A DNA stretch of 64,000 nucleotides from positions 1 to 64,000 of the forward strand of contig CAKRGX010000007.1 in assembly GCA_934338065.1 (NCBI GenBank), read 5' to 3'. How positions within the stretch are numbered: the first letter of the stretch is position 1; every line of letters starts with the position of its first letter. Shown here piece by piece: positions 1-7,110 of this stretch. This DNA is from an uncultured Eubacterium sp. (GTDB lineage Bacteria; Bacillota; Clostridia; Lachnospirales; Lachnospiraceae). The translations under genes and the position numbers were made by a program. The notes below the pieces were generated by a model. The model was not told the origin of the DNA, did no database searches, and saw only the letters and a program-made list of their open reading frames with translations.

Positions 1-183
1 GCCGAGGCAAGTGCAATGATTTACAGCATTGCTGAAACTGCGAAGGCGAATAACCTCAAGCCTTACAATTATTTCAAGCATCTTCTGGAAGAACCCCCCC
101 GACACATGGATGACTATGGTGTGGATTTCTGTGAAGATCTGCTTCCCTGGTCAGACAAGATGCCTGCGGAATGCAGAAAGTAA
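1..183 (+). CDS. IS66-family transposase, C-terminal end (cut by window edge)
   Basis: Reading frame 1 from the first base is open for 60 codons and ends at TAA 181-183. It contains the pattern SAMIYSIAETAKANNLKPY, then LLE, then EDLLPW and a terminal ECRK. This is the usual C-terminus of IS66 (TnpC-type) transposases, which have a DDE catalytic core. The catalytic part lies upstream of the window, so whether the whole gene is intact cannot be judged. The visible piece has no frameshift. A longer open frame over the same bases in frame 2 is a shadow. Confidence 0.8.
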   Translation, partial: AEASAMIYSIAETAKANNLKPYNYFKHLLEEPPRHMDDYGVDFCEDLLPWSDKMPAECRK

Positions 184-248
184 CTTTAATGATATGCCGC
201 TCTTTGGAGCGGTTGTTTATGTGTGGGTACCCACTATGGAGCGTTTAC
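184..248 (+). mobile_element. Right end of an IS66-family insertion element
   Basis: The element's non-coding tail follows the transposase stop. IS66 elements end in 5'-GTAA at the terminal repeat. The first matching right terminus is GGAGCGTTTAC ending at 248, whose reverse complement begins GTAAACGCTCC. The next eight bases (249-256) would be the target duplication. The boundary is inferred, because the left end is outside the window and cannot be compared. Confidence 0.5.
196..218 (+). terminator. Terminator after the IS66 transposase
   Basis: Stem CCGCTC (197-202), loop TTTG, stem GAGCGG (207-212), then TTGTTTAT. The stem is short but perfect and lies just after the transposase stop, inside the element end. 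Confidence 0.45.
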
Positions 249-424
249 GGAGATTCATTTATAGTCATTTGTTTGATTCTAGAACCTTTCGTGGAGAGGA
301 AGAGGAAAAACAATTGCTAGTATTACAGGGAAAGTACATGGAAGTGCTTCGTGAACAATTTCAGGCATTCGATGTAGGGAAAAGGAAAAATGAGAATTCA
401 ATTGTCAGAACATTTTACTTATAG
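249..424 (+). pseudogene. Possible 3' remnant of a gene interrupted by the IS66 element
   Basis: Directly after the predicted IS end, frame 2 stays open to a stop at 422-424 and reads as a charged helical tail (FRGEEEEKQLLVLQGKYME, then LREQFQAFDVGKRKNEN). It has no start codon of its own with a ribosome site and overlaps the next gene by 35 bases. It may be the C-terminus of a gene split by the insertion. I do not recognise the family, and it could be chance coding. Confidence 0.3.
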
Positions 425-1721
425 AAAATTGGTGAGATTTGTGTTCCCATCCATTGTGATGATGATTTTTACATCCATCTACAGTGTTGTGGACGGTTTG
501 TTTGTGTCCAACTTCGTGGGAAAACGCGCTTTTGCATCCATTAATCTGATCATGCCATTCATTATGGGAATTTCTGCACTCGGTTTTATGATTGGAACAG
601 GTGGAAGTGCCATCGTAGGCAAGACACTGGGGGAGGGAAAGCATAAAAAAGCCAATGAGTATTTTTCATTGTTGGTATATACCACTGCTGCGCTTGGCGT
701 TTTACTCTCGGTGCTGGCAGGGATCTTTGTTCCCTATGTGGCAGAGCTGCTGGGAGCGCAAGGAGAGCTTTTACAGAATAGTATTTTATATGGAAGACTG
801 ACATTTATTTCGATGCCGGCTTTTATGTTGCAAAATGTCTTTCAGAGTTTCTTTGTCACGGCAGAAAAGCCAAAACTTGGTCTGACCGTTATGATATCTG
901 CCGGAGTAACCAATATAGTATTGGATTTTCTACTGGTTGGTGTATGTCATTTTGGACTCGCAGGAGCAGCTATGGCAACCATATGCGGAGAAATGATCGG
1001 TGGACTGTTCCCAGTTGTTTATTTTTCCAGAAAAAATACCAGCCTTTTGAAGCTGGGAAAAACAAAACGGGAGTGGCGGATCCTGGCGCAGACATGTATC
1101 AATGGATCTTCTGAATTGATGTCCAATCTGTCCAGTTCGATTGTAAACTCAGTCTATAATATGCAGCTTATGAAATTTGCAGGAGAAGATGGTGTTGCTG
1201 CTTACGGTACGATCATGTATGTGAATTTTGTATTTTTAGCGGTTTTTATTGGCTATTCCATGGGAAGTGCCCCAATCTTCAGCTTTCAATATGGAGCGCA
1301 AAATCATGCAGAACTTAAAAATATGTTTCAGAAAAGTTTAAAATTGATCGGGGTATGCGGTGCTTTAATGGCAGTTCTTTCACAGTTTTTGGCAATTCCC
1401 TTTTCGCAGATGTTTGTTGGATATGACGTGGACTTGCTGAGACTGACGCAAAATGGCTTTCGGATTTTTTGCATTGTGTATTTAATCAATGGCTTTAATA
1501 TCTTTGGTTCCTCATTCTTCACGGCATTAAATAATGGATTGGTGTCCGCCCTCATCTCTTTTTTGCGAACACTAGTATTTCAGATTGGTGCCGTGTTGGT
1601 ATTGCCGTTGCTATTGGGACTGAACGGCATATGGTGGGCAATTACAATGGCAGAGATTCTTACGGCTGCGGTTACTGTATTTTTCTTTAGCACCAAACGA
1701 AAAAAGTATCACTATATTTAA
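390..1721 (+). CDS. MATE-family multidrug/Na+ efflux transporter
   Basis: The 443-aa polytopic membrane protein has about twelve hydrophobic segments, the usual MATE size. The N-terminal half has the family pattern FPSIVMMIFTSIYSVVDGLF followed by a GxG-rich stretch (IGTGGSAIVGKTLGE near residues 69-85). MATE proteins exchange cationic drugs or metabolites for Na+ or H+ across the cytoplasmic membrane. The ATG at 390 has an AAAAGG ribosome site just upstream. It stands alone between the IS66 end and an accessory gene, so no substrate can be inferred. A second, distinct MATE gene lies at 21177. Confidence 0.88.
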   Translation: MRIQLSEHFTYRKLVRFVFPSIVMMIFTSIYSVVDGLFVSNFVGKRAFASINLIMPFIMGISALGFMIGTGGSAIVGKTLGEGKHKKANEYFSLLVYTTAALGVLLSVLAGIFVPYVAELLGAQGELLQNSILYGRLTFISMPAFMLQNVFQSFFVTAEKPKLGLTVMISAGVTNIVLDFLLVGVCHFGLAGAAMATICGEMIGGLFPVVYFSRKNTSLLKLGKTKREWRILAQTCINGSSELMSNLSSSIVNSVYNMQLMKFAGEDGVAAYGTIMYVNFVFLAVFIGYSMGSAPIFSFQYGAQNHAELKNMFQKSLKLIGVCGALMAVLSQFLAIPFSQMFVGYDVDLLRLTQNGFRIFCIVYLINGFNIFGSSFFTALNNGLVSALISFLRTLVFQIGAVLVLPLLLGLNGIWWAITMAEILTAAVTVFFFSTKRKKYHYI

Positions 1722-2047
1722 AGATTGAATCAATTTTATTTCCCTATTACGCATTCGTGGTAAGGTGTGTAAAATGGTGTTTTTTTAACATCGAGTTTTT
1801 AATTGTGTCGTAATGCGCTGTCAGTACCGAAAAATAGATATTGACAAGTGTTTTTATCTTTACTATACTTGCTTTACAAGCATATATTTCTTGATATCTT
1901 TTATTCTTTTTTCTTTTTTCGATTTATGAAATCTATGCTTTTAACATTTCAAAAAAGCAGGAGATTTCTCGATAAGAAGAGAGAAAGAGATCAGAAATCT
2001 CCCAGGCAGATGAATCAAGAGGGGAGGAAAGGGCAATGTAGCAGATA
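1722..2047. other. Intergenic stretch between the MATE and Rpn-family genes
   Basis: The 326 bases are A+T-rich and hold a strong promoter (1841-1869) and a purine-rich ribosome site at 2021-2033. No RNA gene, clear terminator or small coding region is seen. The weak open frame starting at 1848 lacks a ribosome site and is a shadow of the next gene. Confidence 0.6.
1841..1869 (+). promoter_or_regulatory. Sigma-A-type promoter for the Rpn-family gene
   Basis: TTGACA (1841-1846), 17-base spacer, TATACT (1864-1869). Near-consensus. The -35 flank and spacer closely resemble the promoter at 3572-3600. Confidence 0.7.
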
Positions 2048-3058
2048 TTGTCCGATGGTATGCTTAAGAACACAGAGACAAAACAGACGATATTATTGGC
2101 AGATAAAAAAAGCAGATATGATGAAATGGCAAAACGGATTCTGGGTTCCAAAATCGTGACTGCTTATTTGCTTTCTTATACTTTGGAAGAGTTTCGTGGA
2201 GTACCGGTTGACGAAATTATTCCATTGATCGAAGGAGAACCATACATTGGATGTGTTCCCATTGAACCGGGGCTTACCAACAGGCAGGTGGCATCCGGTG
2301 AAAGACTGGTTGGACTGAATACAGAAAATGCAGAGATAAATGAAGGCACATGCCGGTTCGATATTGTTTCTTTTATCCGAAAAAAAATAGGAAAGCAGAA
2401 GATGATCATTAACATTGAAGCACAGATGTCAGAACCACCAAAGTATCCCTTGGTGAATCGAGGTATCTTTTATTGCAGCCGTTTAATATCATCACAAAAG
2501 GAGAGAGATTTTATTCATATGGATTATGGGCATCTTCTGCCGGTTTATTCTATTTGGATTGTCATGAATTGCGAGGAAAACAGTCTGTCCCACATCCATC
2601 TGCAAGAGGATATTTTGTGTGGGAAGAAAAGCTGGGACGGATCTTATGATGCTATTCATCTGTATATGATTGGATTGTCAGATGAAGTTCCGGAGAGGAA
2701 AGAAGGAATGGAACTGCACCGGTTTCTGGGAACTATATTTTCGGAGACTATGACAAAGGAGAAGAAGATAGAGATATTGGAAACAGAATATGAGATACCG
2801 ATGAACCGGGAGTTAAAGGAAGAGGTGAGTCAGATGTGCAATTTAAGTGAATATTTTATCCAGCGTGGAATTGAAAAGGGAATTGAAAAGGGAATTGAAA
2901 AGGGGATCGAGCAAGGTATTGTAGTGAAGAAAAAACAGTTGATAGAAAATATGTTGCGAGATGATCAGCCTTTTGAATTGATCAGCAAATACGCAAAATG
3001 TTCGATAGAAGAGGTCAGACAGGTGGAGGAAACGATGTTGTCAACATATGTGAAATGA
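2048..3058 (+). CDS. Rpn family / PD-(D/E)XK nuclease-type transposase-like protein
   Basis: The 336-aa protein starts with KNTETKQTILLADKKSRYDE and carries the nuclease core near residues 100-125 (RFDIVSFI, then MIINIEAQM), the D...ExQ arrangement of PD-(D/E)XK Rpn/PDDEXK_2 proteins. These are recombination-promoting nucleases of poorly known role, common as multicopy accessory genes in Lachnospiraceae. The C-terminus has the typical GIEKGIEK repeat. The start is doubtful. The best ribosome site (GGAGGAAA, 2023-2030) serves an ATG at 2036 that is followed at once by an in-frame TAG. The next starts are TTG 2048 and ATG 2060, both poorly placed for that site. Strong promoter at 1841. Confidence 0.8.
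   Translation: MSDGMLKNTETKQTILLADKKSRYDEMAKRILGSKIVTAYLLSYTLEEFRGVPVDEIIPLIEGEPYIGCVPIEPGLTNRQVASGERLVGLNTENAEINEGTCRFDIVSFIRKKIGKQKMIINIEAQMSEPPKYPLVNRGIFYCSRLISSQKERDFIHMDYGHLLPVYSIWIVMNCEENSLSHIHLQEDILCGKKSWDGSYDAIHLYMIGLSDEVPERKEGMELHRFLGTIFSETMTKEKKIEILETEYEIPMNRELKEEVSQMCNLSEYFIQRGIEKGIEKGIEKGIEQGIVVKKKQLIENMLRDDQPFELISKYAKCSIEEVRQVEETMLSTYVK
2867..2914 (+). repeat. Tandem 12-bp repeat, about four copies, in the Rpn gene
   Basis: GGAATTGAAAAG occurs three times in perfect tandem (2867-2902), followed by a diverged fourth copy (2903-2914). It encodes GIEK-GIEK-GIEK-GIEQ. The unit is a multiple of three, so copy changes alter length without breaking the frame. Confidence 0.9.
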
Positions 3059-3234
3059 GAGACTGCATGATGAAGAACAGTGATTCACAGATAATGAGAT
3101 TGTTAAAAAATTAGTCTAAAAATGTCATTTATAGTTTAAAAATGCAAGTGCTATTGAAGCAAACTTCGGTTTATGTTATAAAAATTCATGGAGAAACATG
3201 ATAATTAGCATTAAACACGAGGGAGAATACAATT

Positions 3235-3540
3235 ATGACAGAAAAGAAAAGCGAGATGAAGCAGGAAGAAATTTTAAGAAAAGAGATCGGATTTCGAATC
3301 ATGGCATTACGTACGAATAAACGTTATTCACGTAAGTGTTTTTCACAGATGGTTGGGATTTCATCGGTGTTTCTTTATGAGATTGAGCTGGCAAAAAAGA
3401 GATTTTCTTCTCTTATTCTGTTGAGAATGGCGCAAAATCTGGACGTGAGTACTGATTATATTCTGACAGGAAAAAATTCAAAAGAATTGGATGATGAGCT
3501 TGTTTCAGCGATGGAAAAGCGTACTTCGAATATTGTGTAG
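3235..3540 (+). CDS. XRE-type helix-turn-helix regulator
   Basis: The 101-aa protein has one Cro/C1-type HTH domain at about residues 18-75: IGFRIMALRTNKRYSRKCFS, then a recognition helix region near VGISSVFLYEIE, then LRMAQNLDVSTDYIL, which is typical of XRE repressors. No effector domain follows. It is preceded by GAGGGAG (near 3218) and stands between an Rpn-family gene and a VanZ-like gene on the same strand, each with its own upstream space. The target is unknown; self-regulation is common in the family. Confidence 0.82.
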   Translation: MTEKKSEMKQEEILRKEIGFRIMALRTNKRYSRKCFSQMVGISSVFLYEIELAKKRFSSLILLRMAQNLDVSTDYILTGKNSKELDDELVSAMEKRTSNIV

Positions 3541-3571
3541 CATTGCAATACGGTAATAAGTATTCTTGCTA

Positions 3572-3600
3572 TTGACAAGTTTTTTTAATTTCTTTATACT
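3572..3600 (+). promoter_or_regulatory. Sigma-A-type promoter for the VanZ-like gene
   Basis: TTGACA (3572-3577), 17-base spacer, TATACT (3595-3600), about 55 bases before the start codon. Confidence 0.7.
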
Positions 3601-3654
3601 TACTCTAAAAAGTAGGTGTCATAAAATTATATCTACTAAACTGGGAGTGATAGA

Positions 3655-4188
3655 ATGCATATGTATGAATTAATGACCTCCGATATTTTAGAGGTTGTTA
3701 GTTATATTCCATATGGAATAGGTGTTTCTTTTGTTTTTGTACTATGCATGGCGCTTTACCAGTATGTTCATGAAAAAAGAATTCAATTGGACCGTCTGTT
3801 TTTGTTGGGAACAATGATTGTTTATTTTGTTGTTTTGCTACAGACGGCTTTTTTCTCTAGAGAACCAGGTTCCAGAGCAGGTGAGATAGATTGGCGGATA
3901 TTGCCAAACTGGCAGAATGATATTTTGGTGCGCGTGTATGCGTTAGAAAATATCATTATGTTTTTGCCGTTTGGTGTACTGGGACCATTGATGGGGAAAG
4001 TAATGCGCAGAGTTTATTTTTGTATTCCGTTGGCTATGTTATTAAGTGTGGTGATTGAAGCTGCACAGTTTATTACAGAGCGTGGATTCTGCCAATTAGA
4101 GGATTTGATCATGAATACGATAGGAGCTGTAATTGGATACTGTATATGGGCAGTTATACAGTATAGCAGTAGATGGAAAAGAGGTTAA
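3655..4188 (+). CDS. VanZ-like membrane protein
   Basis: The 177-aa protein has four to five hydrophobic segments. The VanZ-domain signature spans residues 70-170: RILPNWQ...ENIIMFLPFG, then LSVVIEAAQF and LEDLIMNTIGAVIGY. VanZ-like proteins are named after the teicoplanin-resistance accessory protein; most chromosomal copies have no proven function. The ATG at 3655 has GGGAGTG upstream; a second in-frame ATG at 3661 is possible. It ends three bases before the next gene and is probably cotranscribed with it. Confidence 0.85.
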   Translation: MHMYELMTSDILEVVSYIPYGIGVSFVFVLCMALYQYVHEKRIQLDRLFLLGTMIVYFVVLLQTAFFSREPGSRAGEIDWRILPNWQNDILVRVYALENIIMFLPFGVLGPLMGKVMRRVYFCIPLAMLLSVVIEAAQFITERGFCQLEDLIMNTIGAVIGYCIWAVIQYSSRWKRG

Positions 4189-4191
4189 AGT

Positions 4192-4794
4192 ATGAGAAAT
4201 AATAGGAAAGTCAGAATCCGATATAGTTGTATTATTTTAATTGGATTGCTGTTGTGTCTGGCTGGTGGTCGGATGTTTATTGGAACAGGGGGGCAAAAGG
4301 TGAGTGCTTATACGGAACAGCAGAAGCAGCAGGCAAAGTCGTGGTTAACTGCTCATGGTTATGCGCCGACAAGAGAAGGTGCTTATCAGGCATATAGTGA
4401 TTATAAAAAGGGAAAACTTAAATTAAGCGAAGGTGAGAAAAAACTGGCCAAAAATCAATTATCCCAGTCTTCTGTTTCACAGAATAAAGGGAAGAAAAAA
4501 TCAAAGAAAGCCACATCGAAGAAGAAACAAAAAATATCAGATATACAGAATCAGACAATACAAAGAAAAAAAGAAAAAACAACTATCCAGGAAACAGATT
4601 CGATTCAAAGTAAGGTTACCGTTTCACCGGTAAAAACAGTGTCTCCTCAAAAAAGGAATGACAATCTCGCAGATACCAAAAAGAGTGAGCAAGGTGGAAA
4701 TTTAAAACCCGCTGGTATGGTAGGAGCTTTACTCCTCGTAATAGTACTTGTAATAGGTATTGGTGTGCTTATCAGAAAGAGAAAAACAAGATGA
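4192..4794 (+). CDS. Unrecognised membrane/surface protein with a lysine-rich linker
   Basis: The 200-aa protein has an N-terminal signal-like segment (residues 11-31), a short conserved-looking region (YTEQQKQQAKSWLTAHGYAP, then GAYQAYSDYKKGKLKLSEGE, residues 40-82), a long Lys/Ser/Gln-rich low-complexity linker (83-165) and a C-terminal hydrophobic segment ended by RKRKTR. That is the layout of a sortase-sorted protein, but no LPXTG is present (the nearest is NLKPAG), so it may simply be membrane-anchored at both ends. I do not recognise a family. It follows the VanZ-like gene by three bases. Confidence 0.65.
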   Translation: MRNNRKVRIRYSCIILIGLLLCLAGGRMFIGTGGQKVSAYTEQQKQQAKSWLTAHGYAPTREGAYQAYSDYKKGKLKLSEGEKKLAKNQLSQSSVSQNKGKKKSKKATSKKKQKISDIQNQTIQRKKEKTTIQETDSIQSKVTVSPVKTVSPQKRNDNLADTKKSEQGGNLKPAGMVGALLLVIVLVIGIGVLIRKRKTR

Positions 4795-4813
4795 TATGGT
4801 AAGAAGGGATGTT

Positions 4814-6106
4814 ATGAAAATGCAGGATCTGTTTGATTTTATTAATAAAGGAGTGAGTTCCTTTCATGCAGTTGCTGAGTCAAAAAAAAGATTGGAAGAG
4901 GCAGGTTTTTCTTATCTGTCGGAGATGGAGACATGGAAACTTTGTCCAGGGAAGGGATATTATGTCACACGCAATGAATCTAGTATGATTGCTTTTAAAC
5001 TTCCGGAGAACGCTCCGTTTTTTTATCATATAACAGCCAGTCACAGTGATTCACCAACATTTCGGATCAAGAAATGTAATATGAGTGGCCCAAAGTATGC
5101 CCGCGCAGAGGTGGAGGGATATGGTGGTATGATATATTCGGGGTGGCTGGACCGTCCGCTGGGGCTGGCTGGCCGTGTTGTTATCCGGACCGCAGAAGGA
5201 GTACGCACACAACTGATTGCGCCGGATAAGGATTTGTTTGTTATTCCCAATTTAGCAATTCATATGAATCGGGATATGAATAAGGGATATGTCTATAATC
5301 CACAAGTGGATCTGCAGCCCTTATATGGAGGTGTGGGAGCTGATCTGGCAGAGTATCTGCTAAAAGAGATTATTTGTTGCGAAGAGGAAGAACTAGTTGA
5401 TATGGATCTTGTTCTTACTGTTCGTCAGACCCCTCTTACTGTTGGGGTTAAAGAAGAATACTATATGGCACCACGGATTGATGATTTGTCATGTGCCTTC
5501 ACGACACTAAGAGGATTTTTGGACGCTTCCCATGAAAATCAGGGACTTAATATGTGGTGTATGTTTGACAATGAAGAAGTAGGAAGCGGAACCAGACAGG
5601 GGGCTATGGGAAGCTTTTTACCGGATGTTGCCGCCCGTCTGGAAGAATTTTATGGAATGTCATCGGAGGAACGTGTAGCAGTGCGCAACCGAAGTTTACT
5701 GGTGAGTGCTGACAATGCACACGCTACACATCCTAACCTCCCGGCCAAGACGGATGATGAGTTTGTTGTTCTGTTAAATGGCGGAATTGTGGTCAAGTAT
5801 AATGCAAGTCAGCGTTATACGACAACGGGAATGACAGCGGCTGTCTGGGAGTCTTTATGCAGAGAAAATCAAATACCAATACAGCGTTTTACTAACCGGG
5901 CGGATTGCCCGGGAGGCAGCACATTGGGAAATCTTCTAAGCCACCAGTTCAGCATACCAATGATTGATATTGGTCTGCCACAACTTGCCATGCACAGCGC
6001 AGTTGAAACAGCAGGATGTGAAGATGCCGCATCAATGGAGCTGGCTGTTAAGAATTTCTATAACAGCAATCTGTACCAGGTCAGTGATGGACAGTGGCGG
6101 ATGTGA
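4814..6106 (+). CDS. apeB: M18-family aminopeptidase
   Basis: The 430-aa cytosolic zinc peptidase removes N-terminal (often acidic) residues from peptides. Family landmarks appear in order: the metal-binding His in TASHSDSPTFRIK, PRIDDLSC, the catalytic/metal Glu pair in FDNEEVGSGTRQGA, SADNAHATHPN, CPGGSTLGN, and the C-terminal metal His in LAMHSAVETAG. The start at 4814 is chosen because GAAGGG (4803-4808) sits five bases before it and the protein then begins at MKMQDLFDFI. An in-frame extension back to 4760 would overlap the previous gene and has no ribosome site. Confidence 0.92.
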   Translation: MKMQDLFDFINKGVSSFHAVAESKKRLEEAGFSYLSEMETWKLCPGKGYYVTRNESSMIAFKLPENAPFFYHITASHSDSPTFRIKKCNMSGPKYARAEVEGYGGMIYSGWLDRPLGLAGRVVIRTAEGVRTQLIAPDKDLFVIPNLAIHMNRDMNKGYVYNPQVDLQPLYGGVGADLAEYLLKEIICCEEEELVDMDLVLTVRQTPLTVGVKEEYYMAPRIDDLSCAFTTLRGFLDASHENQGLNMWCMFDNEEVGSGTRQGAMGSFLPDVAARLEEFYGMSSEERVAVRNRSLLVSADNAHATHPNLPAKTDDEFVVLLNGGIVVKYNASQRYTTTGMTAAVWESLCRENQIPIQRFTNRADCPGGSTLGNLLSHQFSIPMIDIGLPQLAMHSAVETAGCEDAASMELAVKNFYNSNLYQVSDGQWRM

Positions 6107-6165
6107 AACGGACAACGATCCCTATACAGTATGATTGTATTCGTCTGATCTGTGGAACTTATTTC

Positions 6166-6194
6166 TTGCTTTTTGAGGCAAAATGGGGTATGCT
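6166..6194 (+). promoter_or_regulatory. Candidate promoter for the ZTP-riboswitch transcript
   Basis: TTGCTT (6166-6171), 17 bases, TATGCT (6189-6194). It would start transcription close to 6201, just before the riboswitch P1 stem. An alternative -10, TATAGT at 6195-6200, also exists. Confidence 0.45.
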
Positions 6195-6203
6195 TATAGT
6201 AGT

Positions 6204-6296
6204 TCCATGCGACTGGCGGATGTGTCATAAATGACCGGAGTGAGAGTACTCACAGGGAGCATGGAGGAGTATGAACTGCCGACCGCCTGGGCGACC
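6204..6296 (+). promoter_or_regulatory. ZTP/ZMP (pfl-motif) riboswitch
   Basis: P1 is CCATGC (6205-6210) pairing with GCATGG (6259-6264). It encloses the conserved GACTGGCGGA (6211-6220) and a variable hairpin region, with GGGAG before the 3' P1 strand. Downstream is the hallmark pseudoknot strand ACCGCCTGGGC (6282-6292). ZTP riboswitches sense 5-aminoimidazole-4-carboxamide ribotide (ZMP/ZTP), which builds up when 10-formyl-THF is short. Here the riboswitch precedes the two genes that consume ZMP, which fits the known role. Confidence 0.88.
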
Positions 6297-6326
6297 GCTT
6301 ATTTTGGTGGCTCAGGCGGTCTTTTT
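6281..6326 (+). terminator. Riboswitch-controlled terminator
   Basis: GACCGCCTG (6281-6289) pairs with the distal CAGGCGGTC (6313-6321), followed by TTTTTCTT. The 5' strand of the terminator is the same CCGCCTGGGC needed for the riboswitch pseudoknot. Ligand binding would therefore block the terminator, making this an ON switch. Confidence 0.8.
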
Positions 6327-6376
6327 CTTATAGGAAAGTTCAATTGCACGAAGCAGGAATCAATAAGGAGGAAACT

Positions 6377-7090
6377 ATGCAGAAAATTTCACTTGAAAAC
6401 GAATTAAAGAACAATGCTTATCCGGGACGGGGAATCGTCATTGGCAAATCTCCGGATGGTAACTATGCGGTAACGGCATATTTTATCATGGGACGTAGTG
6501 AAAACAGTCGTAATCGTGTGTTTGTTGAAGATGGTGAGGGCATTCGTACACAGGCCTTTGATCCATCCAAACTAAGCGACCCTAGTTTGATCATTTATGC
6601 ACCCGTACGAGTACTTGGAAATAAGACAATTGTAACGAATGGCGATCAAACGGATACGATTTATGATCTGATGGATAAACAACAGACATTTGAGCAGGCG
6701 CTCCGCACAAGAGAATTTGAGCCGGATGGACCTAATTATACACCAAGGATTTCTGGTATTATGCATGTTGAAAATGGGGAATACAATTATGCCATGTCCA
6801 TCTTAAAGAGCAATAATGGAAATCCGGATGCCTGCAACCGCTACACATTTGCTTATCACAATCCGGTAGCAGGTGAGGGGCATTTTATCCATACCTATAT
6901 GTGTGATGGAGATCCACTGCCAAGTTTTGAAGGAGAACCTAAATTAGTTGAAATGAGTAATGATATGGACGAATTTGCAGATATGCTTTGGAACAGCCTG
7001 AATGTGGATAATAAAGTATCTTTGTTTGTTCGTTATATCGATATTGCAACGGGTGAATATAAGTCTAAAATTATAAACAAAAATAAATAA
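6377..7090 (+). CDS. IMP cyclohydrolase, PurO-like family
   Basis: The 237-aa protein has an N-terminus of [20 protein letters not shown] and the later [15 protein letters not shown], characteristic of the PF07826 IMP cyclohydrolase (PurO-type) family. This family closes the FAICAR ring to IMP, the last step of purine synthesis. In most bacteria this is the N-terminal domain of PurH; here it is a separate unrelated-fold enzyme. AAGGAGG (6365-6371) fixes the start at 6377. It is the first gene after the ZTP riboswitch, and the next gene, 20 bases on, supplies the preceding formyl-transfer step. Confidence 0.85.
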   Translation: MQKISLENELKNNAYPGRGIVIGKSPDGNYAVTAYFIMGRSENSRNRVFVEDGEGIRTQAFDPSKLSDPSLIIYAPVRVLGNKTIVTNGDQTDTIYDLMDKQQTFEQALRTREFEPDGPNYTPRISGIMHVENGEYNYAMSILKSNNGNPDACNRYTFAYHNPVAGEGHFIHTYMCDGDPLPSFEGEPKLVEMSNDMDEFADMLWNSLNVDNKVSLFVRYIDIATGEYKSKIINKNK

Positions 7091-7110
7091 TTTTTGAAAG
7101 GGGATCAAAA

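Noticed and set aside
29-424. Continuous frame-2 open reading frame across the IS66 end
   Set aside because: Frame 1 holds the recognisable IS66 transposase C-terminus up to 183, so the first part of the frame-2 ORF is a shadow and the rest belongs to flanking DNA.
1722-1840. Terminator or inverted repeat after the first MATE gene
   Set aside because: Short similar words (TTACGCAT, GTAATGCG) do not form a true inverted repeat; no convincing hairpin.
1848-2159. 103-codon plus-strand ORF before the Rpn gene
   Set aside because: It begins inside the promoter, has no ribosome site, is low-complexity Phe/Leu then basic, and overlaps the Rpn frame.
2867-2914. Possible CRISPR-like direct repeats
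   Set aside because: Tandem 12-bp units without spacers, coding for an in-frame protein repeat.
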